A program made the position numbers and the translations under genes. Positions 25,799-32,707 of a stretch of 64,000 nucleotides of DNA are shown here, one piece after another. Where the stretch lies: positions 80,943-144,942 of the forward strand of contig DHVX01000084.1 of assembly GCA_002412885.1 (NCBI GenBank), given 5' to 3'. Under the pieces are notes generated by a model. That model saw nothing but the letters and a program-made list of their open reading frames with translations, did not search any database and was not told the origin of the DNA. This DNA is from Bacteroidales bacterium UBA5197 (GTDB lineage: Bacteria > Bacteroidota > Bacteroidia > Bacteroidales > Lentimicrobiaceae). Position 1 is the stretch's first letter; every line of letters starts with the position of its first letter.

Positions 25799-25808
25799 AG
25801 CAGATTAA

Positions 25809-26783
25809 TTAGTTGCCGGTAACGATAGGCAGATTTTTTGCCATTGACGGTTTCCATTTGTTCACAGATTCTCCCCAGGCTGAGCTGGCATTATTGAATT
25901 TATTCATACCCCACATAAGGCTTTTTGCATTGTAGCCGATTACCCTTAAGTAAGCAGTTATGGCACCTGATGTTTGGCCGGTATAGCAATAGGTTACAAC
26001 CTCTTTCGACGGATCAAGAAAATTTACCTGACCATCACCAACAAGAAGTGGATTGATACGGTAAGCACCTTTTACATGGCCGAATCCGGCATAGTCGGTT
26101 TCGTTGAAATAATTATTGACAAAGAAATTGGCAGGATTGGCAAGAACATCAGCAGGATTAACACTTTTAAATCCTTCGGCAAGAACAGCTGCTACGCGCG
26201 CTTTCAGAATGTTTGCAGGAATTGTGTCGGCGCTGCTGAACTTTGGGCTTGCATAAGTAAGGTTAGCAGGAGCTGCATCGGTGGTCCAGTTGGCGTTGCC
26301 TTCGGCAATGCTTCCAGTGTTTGGAGTCCAGATATCAAGGGTTGAGTTCCATCCGCTCATTCCCCATTTAAGGGCAACTGCATCGGCATAACCAGAAAGA
26401 CGAAGTAATGCAACAGCGTGGGTTGCAGTTTGACCCGATTTACAAACCACCAGTATTGGTTTATTGGCTTTAGCTGCTTCGGTGAGGATGTCTTTTAGAT
26501 CAACCCGGTGTGCATCTGCAATATGACCTGCAGCAAACTCATCGGCTGTGCGGATATCAATTATGTATTTTGCAGCTATAAATGTGTTTACATCAGCAGC
26601 TGCCGGAGCTCCTGTGACAAATCCACCAATAATGGTGTTTATGTCAAGGTTATTGGCTACCAAATGCTTGGTTAATGCCTTCTGTGCATCAAAGTTGGTG
26701 TCGTCGTTGTCCTTTTTACAACTGGTCAATACAAGCGCCGGTACAAAGGCAAGGATCAGGAATAATCTCATTAGTTTGTTCAT
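25809..26783 (-). CDS. Two-domain rhodanese lipoprotein
   Basis: 324 aa lipoprotein (signal ending LTSC, Cys22, then KKDNDD). Two rhodanese domains, both with a catalytic Cys and the same Gln in the loop: Cys114 in CKSGQTATHA and Cys266 in CYTGQTSGA. The linker between the domains is long (about 150-205), with no recognised domain. The loop CxxGQT differs from the usual CxxGxR, so substrate preference may differ. Envelope-anchored sulfur transfer or sensing is the likely role. Sits between the small rhodanese lipoprotein (56 bp upstream) and the porin (10 bp). Confidence 0.88.
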   Translation of the reverse strand: MNKLMRLFLILAFVPALVLTSCKKDNDDTNFDAQKALTKHLVANNLDINTIIGGFVTGAPAAADVNTFIAAKYIIDIRTADEFAAGHIADAHRVDLKDILTEAAKANKPILVVCKSGQTATHAVALLRLSGYADAVALKWGMSGWNSTLDIWTPNTGSIAEGNANWTTDAAPANLTYASPKFSSADTIPANILKARVAAVLAEGFKSVNPADVLANPANFFVNNYFNETDYAGFGHVKGAYRINPLLVGDGQVNFLDPSKEVVTYCYTGQTSGAITAYLRVIGYNAKSLMWGMNKFNNASSAWGESVNKWKPSMAKNLPIVTGN

Positions 26784-26839
26784 GTTGTTGTTTGTTTTAG
26801 GTGTGGGTTTTTATTGAATTTGAGTTTGTGAAGAGGGGG

Positions 26840-27352
26840 TTAGCAACCACCTCCGGATTTTGGTGCTTCATGGCCGCCTCCGCCAAGTTTTTCAAGGCTT
26901 TTTTCAAAAATATCAGGGTAAGTCAGCTCCCATTTTTTCCATCCTTCTTTAAGTGCGAATACATTGGTGTATCCCAGTTTCTGAAGGGTTTGTGCTGCGA
27001 GGATGCCGCGTTTTCCTTTCTGATCGTACACAACAATTTTTTCGTCAGGAAGCGGCATGTAAAGTCCGACACCTTCCCAATAAGTGGAATCAGAAACATT
27101 AAACTCGAGGCTGCCACGGGGAATGTTTACCGAACCAGGAATGTAGCCGGGGTAGTGTTCATCGGGCTGTCTGACATCCACAAGGGTGTAAATTTCCTCT
27201 CCATTCATCAGCCCGTGAAGTTCTTCGGCTGTAATCAGTTTTATCTCTTTAAGTGCCTGATCTACCATGTCGTCAGCCGAAGCAAATTTTTCCTGCTTGC
27301 TGCAAGCCACTATGGCAAAAAGGATGGCAATTGCAAAAACTATTTTTTTCAT
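26840..27352 (-). CDS. Single-domain rhodanese-fold lipoprotein lacking the catalytic Cys, with Cys-ended tail
   Basis: 170 aa lipoprotein (signal ending IVAC, Cys17). One rhodanese domain (about 38-148): LVDVRQPDEHYPGYIPGSVNIPRG is canonical. The active loop, however, is YDQKGKRG, with Asp110 where the sulfur-carrying Cys belongs. The C-terminus is glycine-rich and ends KSGGGC, with Cys170 the last residue and the only Cys after the lipid-modified one. A binding or scaffold role, or use of Cys170 as the sulfur acceptor, is possible (inference). It directly follows the cytochrome b gene (12 bp). Confidence 0.85.
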   Translation of the reverse strand: MKKIVFAIAILFAIVACSKQEKFASADDMVDQALKEIKLITAEELHGLMNGEEIYTLVDVRQPDEHYPGYIPGSVNIPRGSLEFNVSDSTYWEGVGLYMPLPDEKIVVYDQKGKRGILAAQTLQKLGYTNVFALKEGWKKWELTYPDIFEKSLEKLGGGGHEAPKSGGGC

Positions 27353-27364
27353 GTTGTTTAGGTT

Positions 27365-27988
27365 TTATGCGGGTTGATTATCGGTTTTGTGTTCTTCGGC
27401 GGGTTCTTCCTCATATCCCGAGATCATGGCTTTGATGTTTGTTGAAAGCCTGTGGCCTGTGGTGGTCATGTAAACGTGCACGATTACAAAGGCTACCATC
27501 AGAAATGCCCCGAATGTGTGCGCAACAACTGCAAACCATAATCCGTTGGCATCAATCGGGTTTTGAGGATAGTGATAGTACATATAAAGTAGTCCTGTTA
27601 TGGTCTGAACCGGAAATATCAAAATCAACAGACCCAGGTAAATTACCCTTTGAAGTGGATTCAGTTTATTGCCAAAAGATTTCTTTGTGGGGTGCGAAGC
27701 ACCTTTAAAAATGCCTGAGGTGTAATATTGTATCTGTTCTTTGAACTTCTCGGTGGTAGGAATAAAGTTTTTGTACTGACCGGTAACAATGAGCCAAAAT
27801 ATTGTAATTATTCCAAGAATGATAAATGTGATTGCTGCTGCATTGTGCAGTCTTACCGATGCTTCAAAGCCAAATAATGTATAATTTCCATGGATTTCAA
27901 AGCCGGTAATTGTGAGCAGAATAACCGTTGCCATCTGAGTCCAGTGCCAGAAGCGTTCAAATCGGGAGAAGATTTTTATTTTTTCCAT
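27365..27988 (-). CDS. Membrane-bound di-heme cytochrome b (b561/formate or thiosulfate dehydrogenase gamma-like)
   Basis: 207 aa, four hydrophobic helices with His residues placed for heme b: FERFWHWTQM in TM1, VRLHNAAAI before TM2, AVVAHTFGAF in TM3/4 and VIVHVYMTTTGH near the end (PF01292 type). Such subunits pass electrons between the quinone pool and periplasmic partners. Seventeen bp after the octaheme cytochrome gene, it is presumably that protein's quinol-oxidising partner. The C-terminal tail is acidic and cytoplasmic. Confidence 0.88.
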   Translation of the reverse strand: MEKIKIFSRFERFWHWTQMATVILLTITGFEIHGNYTLFGFEASVRLHNAAAITFIILGIITIFWLIVTGQYKNFIPTTEKFKEQIQYYTSGIFKGASHPTKKSFGNKLNPLQRVIYLGLLILIFPVQTITGLLYMYYHYPQNPIDANGLWFAVVAHTFGAFLMVAFVIVHVYMTTTGHRLSTNIKAMISGYEEEPAEEHKTDNQPA

Positions 27989-28005
27989 TTCCTTTGTTTT
28001 TTCAG

Positions 28006-29601
28006 TTAGTTTTTGCGGGCAACAATCCTCATTACTGAATGAAGAACAACTCCCAGAAGTGAAATTATTATGATGGCAAATCCTGTATAATCAACGCCTT
28101 TTGCATAATCACGGCCGGGAAGATAGAATCCGGCAAGGTTGGCCAGACGCCCATCTTCACTTCTGGTATGACAATCTGTACATTTTAGGGTGTGTTCTTT
28201 TGGTGAAACCTGATGGTTCAGCGGCCAGAACATTTCAGTGGAAACAAAGTCATGCTGTCCGCTGTAGTATCTGCCAACATATTCCATTCCTATCTGAATG
28301 GCGGTGTCCCATCTCAGGTCTTCCCAGAAAGCACCCTGTCCTGGTTTTTCGGCAAATACATTTACATTTACAATTTCTTTGGTTTCAACATCATAAGGTT
28401 GCTTTCCGCGATGTATCTTCACAGGCCATATTTTTGAGTCCCGATCTTCGTAGCTGCCCATCAGGGTGTTGATTTTTACAGGTATTTCACTGATGGTATC
28501 ACCATAAAGAAAGTGGTCAGCAGTGCCGTTGAACCACATATAGTCAGGCTTGACATTGTCATCCCACACAAATTTTCCCTTTATTGAAAGGTAGCTGTAT
28601 TTGTGGTTGACATCGTATTCGGTAATTTTATTCCCGTTTTCATCAGTCCGTCCGGCTACTGACCAGTCCCAATACATTACAGTCGGGTTGGCTTTCGCAT
28701 AAATGGGAATATGGCAGGTCTGGCAGGCTACTTTGTGGTTGTGCATATCGATTACCTTATCGTTATGCGGCGTATTTGTATGGCATGATTCGCAGTACGC
28801 GCGGTTGTTGTTTTCTGATGAAACACTGTAAGCCCTTCCTGTAATATTGTGCCTTTCGGTAAGATGGCAGTCGTTGCACGACATATCCTGACCGGCTTTT
28901 GCCATATGGACATCAACATATCGTGAGCAATTGAGCATTGCTTCTTCAAGGTCGCCATGTTTTACATTGTTACCCCCGCCGCCGTGAAAGTGACAAAATC
29001 CGCAATTTTCTTTGAGTGGTTTTCCTACATTCTGAGCAACATAATTATAGTCGGGAACCGGAAATTCAGCTGTTGCATTTTCGGCAGTAGCTGGCATACC
29101 GGCACCACCTTTGCGTTTTTTGTAAGTGTCAGTATTGTCGTGGCAAACCAGGCAGTCGAGATTGGTCGGGTCTTCAAAATCAAAAGTTTTATCTTTCCAA
29201 TCGTAACCAATATGGCAGCGCATACACGATCCATTGTTGCTTTCGGCAGAAGCGCAGAAGTTGTTGATCAGATTTTTCTTTCCGATTGTAACGGTTCCAC
29301 GGCCATTGGGAAGTGTGGTTTCGCGCTCCCATCTCCAATGGGCTGAAGCCATCAATTCGTCATCTCTTTTATTATGACACGACAAACAGGCTGCGGTGAG
29401 ATCCTGAGGCCTTTTGAATTCCTGCTGAAGGATTTCAAATTCGGCGTGATCAACTTTTTTCTCGATATCAGCTCTGTTCTGATATTCAAATTTCTCAGGA
29501 ATTCCACGTTTGTTTCCGAAGTGCACTGTTGCGAAGATCACCAGTGCAGGCAGCACCAGCACGACCAGAAATGAAGTGATTTTTTGCAGAATATTGTTCA
29601 T
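28006..29601 (-). CDS. Membrane-anchored octaheme cytochrome c, tetrathionate-reductase (OTR) family
   Basis: 531 aa with eight CxxCH heme sites: Cys72, 126, 150, 200, 242, 270, 293 and 474 (first Cys of each). An N-terminal membrane helix (about 9-29) and a C-terminal one (about 506-525) anchor the periplasmic domain. The order and spacing of heme sites and segments such as CHIGYDWKDKTFDFEDP, the CGFCHFHGGGG stretch and VKHGD match the OTR family; in Shewanella OTR one heme has a Lys ligand, for which the DWKDK lysines are candidates here. OTR enzymes reduce tetrathionate, nitrite and hydroxylamine in vitro. First gene of the six-gene operon with cytochrome b, rhodaneses and porin. Two membrane anchors are unlike the soluble Shewanella form. 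Confidence 0.9.
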   Translation of the reverse strand: MNNILQKITSFLVVLVLPALVIFATVHFGNKRGIPEKFEYQNRADIEKKVDHAEFEILQQEFKRPQDLTAACLSCHNKRDDELMASAHWRWERETTLPNGRGTVTIGKKNLINNFCASAESNNGSCMRCHIGYDWKDKTFDFEDPTNLDCLVCHDNTDTYKKRKGGAGMPATAENATAEFPVPDYNYVAQNVGKPLKENCGFCHFHGGGGNNVKHGDLEEAMLNCSRYVDVHMAKAGQDMSCNDCHLTERHNITGRAYSVSSENNNRAYCESCHTNTPHNDKVIDMHNHKVACQTCHIPIYAKANPTVMYWDWSVAGRTDENGNKITEYDVNHKYSYLSIKGKFVWDDNVKPDYMWFNGTADHFLYGDTISEIPVKINTLMGSYEDRDSKIWPVKIHRGKQPYDVETKEIVNVNVFAEKPGQGAFWEDLRWDTAIQIGMEYVGRYYSGQHDFVSTEMFWPLNHQVSPKEHTLKCTDCHTRSEDGRLANLAGFYLPGRDYAKGVDYTGFAIIIISLLGVVLHSVMRIVARKN

Positions 29602-29628
29602 AGTCCGATTGTGAATAAATTAACAATG

Positions 29629-29636
29629 CGAAAGTA
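29629..29636 (-). promoter_or_regulatory. Near-consensus -7 box of the octaheme operon
   Basis: The - strand reads TACTTTCG, one mismatch from TAnnTTTG, 28 bp before the operon's first ATG. A TTTA on the same strand at 29653-29656 could be a loosely spaced -33. Confidence 0.35.
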
Positions 29637-29713
29637 GTAGTAAGCTTATTGTTAAATGAATATTAAGCCACCAACCTGAACATGCTTTTCTGCCTTATTC
29701 AACAGAATAATCT

Positions 29714-29727
29714 TTGATGTAAATCAA
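29714..29727. promoter_or_regulatory. FNR-type operator TTGAT-N4-ATCAA
   Basis: TTGATGTAAATCAA is a perfect match to the FNR binding consensus. It lies between the divergent octaheme operon (ATG 29601) and the Crp/Fnr gene (ATG 29785), so it probably controls one or both. The adjacent gene's recognition helix carries the FNR-like Val-Glu-x-x-x-Arg pattern, which fits. Confidence 0.75.
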
Positions 29728-29784
29728 TAATTTTTTTGTTTCTTTGCAGGAAAGCTTGCTATTTAACTAATTAATTATATCTAA

Positions 29785-30489
29785 ATGACAGAAGGACAGC
29801 TGAGTATGCAGCATAGTTGTGCCATCGGCGGAAACACCGGATCTTGCATCGATCTCTTGTCGGAGCAGGAACTCGAACTGATAAACTCGAAAAAGGCGGT
29901 TGTAAATTACCGTAAGGGTGAAATCATCTGCAAGCAGGGAACTCCGGCAGGACAAATTATGCTTGTTCAGGAAGGACTTGTAAAAATTTATATGGAAAGT
30001 AACTCCAATGATAACCTGGTGCTTCACATAATGCCTCCAAGCAACATTATCGGGCTTTCTACACTTTCAGAAGGAAATTCGGTTTACCAGTTTTCTGCTC
30101 AGGCATATGTTGATACACGTATTCAGTTAATCGATTCCATTACCTTTAAGCAACTTTTAAGATCCAATCCTGAGTTTGCAATGAAAGTCGTTGGATTTCT
30201 TGCTGATTACAACACAATCATTAGCGGCAGGTTTTTCTGCCTGACTCATAAACAGACTTATGGCCGCTTTGCTGATGTTTTACTTTGCCTTGCCAACAGA
30301 ATCTATAAGCAACATAAATTCCCTCTCCAATTGTCAAGAAAGGAACTTGCTGAAATTGCCGGCATGTCGGTTGAAAGCGTTGCACGCATTCTCACCCGGT
30401 TTAAAGAAGAAAAACTGATTGAAGAAGAATGCAAGCATATGCACATCCTCGATTACGACAGAATGTTTGAGATTAGTCAGAAGGGGTAG
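29785..30489 (+). CDS. Crp/Fnr-family transcriptional regulator
   Basis: 234 aa: cyclic-nucleotide-binding-type beta-roll (about 25-130), dimer helix, and winged HTH (about 181-215) with recognition helix MSVESVARILTRF. Val196, Glu197 and Arg201 correspond to FNR residues that read TTGAT; Ala200 replaces the FNR Ser. Cys12 and Cys21 near the N-terminus plus Cys49, 152 and 168 could bind an Fe-S cluster, but spacing differs from the CX2CX5C pattern of E. coli FNR, so the sensed signal (oxygen, NO, sulfide or persulfide) is open. Divergent from the octaheme operon with a perfect FNR box between. Likely its regulator. Alternative ATG at 29806. Confidence 0.88.
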   Translation: MTEGQLSMQHSCAIGGNTGSCIDLLSEQELELINSKKAVVNYRKGEIICKQGTPAGQIMLVQEGLVKIYMESNSNDNLVLHIMPPSNIIGLSTLSEGNSVYQFSAQAYVDTRIQLIDSITFKQLLRSNPEFAMKVVGFLADYNTIISGRFFCLTHKQTYGRFADVLLCLANRIYKQHKFPLQLSRKELAEIAGMSVESVARILTRFKEEKLIEEECKHMHILDYDRMFEISQKG

Positions 30490-30706
30490 CCCCAGCTCTA
30501 CGCACCAATATAACAACATTCTAAATGTCCAGGCCTTAACTCACCATAGGAATACAGGCACATCAAAAAAATCAGGAAAGAGGCTCCATAGTAAAGTCCA
30601 CATCCGTCATAACACCGGATTCCACTTCAATTTCGTCCTCTTCGTCCTCAACCTCGGTTGCTGAGCGTAGTCGAAGCACACCCTTAGCCTTAACCTTAAC
30701 CTCAAC
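30490..30706. repeat. Intergenic repeat remnants
   Basis: No gene. Holds a GCTGAGCGTAGTCGAAG motif (about 30660-30676) related to the TTCTGAACGTAACGAAG motif in the 23588-23848 element. A TTAGCC/TTAACC pyrimidine-rich run leads into the stop of the carboxypeptidase gene. Confidence 0.45.
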
Positions 30707-32497
30707 CTACTGACTCGGCAAAGAAACCTTCCTCAATTGATTAATAACTGCAGTTTCGTAAATTTTCCCAACCGGATACTTCAGGAAATTCTTATCCCAA
30801 TAAGGCGTCTGGCTATAAAACCAGTTAAGAATATCCCACTGGCTTTTCACAAAATCAGGGTTCTTTAATTTATACGCTTCAAAAGCTTTTCTTACTTCCG
30901 GATCCCTGTCGAGCATCTCGCGGGCCATCGTCTCCATCACATAGGTTTCGCTGTATTCCTTCTGTTCAAAAACGGCATTAAAGAAACCCCATTCCACAAA
31001 AGAGCCTGCTGCCATCGGTTCAAGAATACCGGCGATAACCTTAGCTGTCCGCTGATTGGTGTGAATAATGGCTGAGCCTGTAGGAAAAACCCTGGTTTCC
31101 TCAATATCATCCACTTCAGTAGTGACCATATGCCGCCCCTCGTTGGGCGTTTTCCTGAAATCAAAATCTCTGAACTTATATGACTTCACTTTTACTTCGG
31201 TCGGTTGAGTAAGTAAGTCCATCTTTATGCCGTGAAGTTTCAGTCTGCTGATAACCTCTGTCCATTCAGCAGGAACAATATACGCATCGGGCAGCATAGT
31301 TCCTATAGCGGGAATTGTTTTATTGAAGAAGGGCAGTTTCATGGTAACAGGTTTGGTGTTGTCATAAATAAACCAGTCGCCACCCGTCAAATCGCTTTTA
31401 ATGTTTTTATAATCAAAGCCTTCGAAATCAACCATAGTACTGTCGGTTTTGCTGGTAACCCATTTAAGGATATATTCCTGTTTTCTGAAAGCCGGCGAAG
31501 CGGTTGATTTGTCGGCCATATCAATCAGGGTTTTCAGTGATTCGGCCTGATGGTTGACAATAAACAAGGTATGAACCAGCATTTGGATGGTAGCATCCAC
31601 CCTGGTTTTGTAATCCTTAAGCATATGTGTTTCAATAAGCAGGGCCGGGCGGTTCTGCAAAGCAGCATAACCCTGCGAAATCATTGGAGGAGCAGCGCCG
31701 GTGCGAAGTCCGCTGCGTGGATCGTGCCAGTTGCGGAACTGCACATAAGGAAATATCGGGAAACCGCTTTCCTTCATCTTCGAAGTGATTCTAGGCTCAT
31801 AAATGTTCTTCAGCCATCGGGTAATCCCCGACTCAAGGGTTCCGTAAACCTCGGTATCATAAGTGAGTGCATATTGAAAATCGGCGCCGTCGGTGGTATG
31901 GATATCCACAAAGAATTCGGGCAACCATTTGCTGAACATTACTAGCCAATGCTGCATTTCCGGAGCATCTGCCTTAAGGAAATCGCGGTTCAGATTGAGA
32001 TTGGTGGCATTGGTACGCCAGCCCATTTCATCCGGGCCATTCTGGTTGATGCGGTTATAGGGCCCCAACCTTTCGTGTCCGTCAACATTTAAGATGGGAA
32101 TAAACAGAATGCTTGAGTTCTCAAGTAAATCCTTGTGTTTTCGGTGAATCAGCATATCGCGAAGCAAAACCAGCATGGCATCTTTTCCGTCGGGTTCCCC
32201 CGGATGGATACATGCCTGAATCAGCGTGATCACCCTTCCTTTTGCCCTGATGGCATCAGGGCTGGTCAATCCGTCGCGATCAATAATCATCATCGGAATC
32301 GATCTCCCTTGCGGACTTTGGCCTAAATTTGTCATTGATGCAATTGGCGATGAAGAAGCCAGGCGGTTGCAGAATTCTATGGTTTCGTTGTATCCGGGAG
32401 TTTTCTTAAATTCTGATTGTTCGTAATAGGTTCTCCAGTCCTGGGCGCTTAGGCTGAAAGAGATTGTTACAAGTATAAGGATAAGAAATCTGTTCAT
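30707..32497 (-). CDS. Exported M14-family zinc carboxypeptidase
   Basis: 596 aa with signal peptide (to SLSAQ, residue 19). M14 zinc ligands are His98 and Glu101 in HPGEPDGKDA and His200 in FVDIHTTDG. NLNRDF (Asn170-Arg171) is the usual carboxylate-binding pair, and LIETH contains the likely catalytic Glu. The C-terminal ~250 residues form an accessory region common in large Bacteroidota M14 peptidases. It trims C-terminal residues from peptides in the periplasm or outside the cell. Monocistronic, with its own -7 box. No truncation seen. Confidence 0.9.
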   Translation of the reverse strand: MNRFLILILVTISFSLSAQDWRTYYEQSEFKKTPGYNETIEFCNRLASSSPIASMTNLGQSPQGRSIPMMIIDRDGLTSPDAIRAKGRVITLIQACIHPGEPDGKDAMLVLLRDMLIHRKHKDLLENSSILFIPILNVDGHERLGPYNRINQNGPDEMGWRTNATNLNLNRDFLKADAPEMQHWLVMFSKWLPEFFVDIHTTDGADFQYALTYDTEVYGTLESGITRWLKNIYEPRITSKMKESGFPIFPYVQFRNWHDPRSGLRTGAAPPMISQGYAALQNRPALLIETHMLKDYKTRVDATIQMLVHTLFIVNHQAESLKTLIDMADKSTASPAFRKQEYILKWVTSKTDSTMVDFEGFDYKNIKSDLTGGDWFIYDNTKPVTMKLPFFNKTIPAIGTMLPDAYIVPAEWTEVISRLKLHGIKMDLLTQPTEVKVKSYKFRDFDFRKTPNEGRHMVTTEVDDIEETRVFPTGSAIIHTNQRTAKVIAGILEPMAAGSFVEWGFFNAVFEQKEYSETYVMETMAREMLDRDPEVRKAFEAYKLKNPDFVKSQWDILNWFYSQTPYWDKNFLKYPVGKIYETAVINQLRKVSLPSQ

Positions 32498-32522
32498 TAT
32501 TAATTGTATTATGGTGAGCTTG

Positions 32523-32530
32523 CAAATTTA
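32523..32530 (-). promoter_or_regulatory. -7 box of the M14 carboxypeptidase gene
   Basis: The - strand reads TAAATTTG, an exact TAnnTTTG match 26 bp before the ATG. Confidence 0.5.
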
Positions 32531-32671
32531 GTTAAATTGACAGGGCATACTAATCCGGTGAAAAATTGCCTTATTGTTAATTTTTAGTTAAAAGTTGCAG
32601 GTTTGCCGATGAACCTGTGTCAAAATGCTGTTAAACATGTTTTTGCTGGTTACTTAACAATCATAAACCTT

Positions 32672-32679
32672 TACTTTTG
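32672..32679 (+). promoter_or_regulatory. -7 box of the outer-membrane receptor gene
   Basis: TACTTTTG is an exact consensus match 29 bp before the ATG at 32708. No good -33 at the ideal spacing. Confidence 0.5.
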
Positions 32680-32707
32680 CACGCCTTAAAAACCTTATTC
32701 TGTTAAA

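Noticed and set aside
26801..27361. 186-aa + strand frame opposite the small rhodanese gene
   Set aside because: Composition is that of reversed coding sequence; the rhodanese frame has a lipoprotein signal and conserved motifs.
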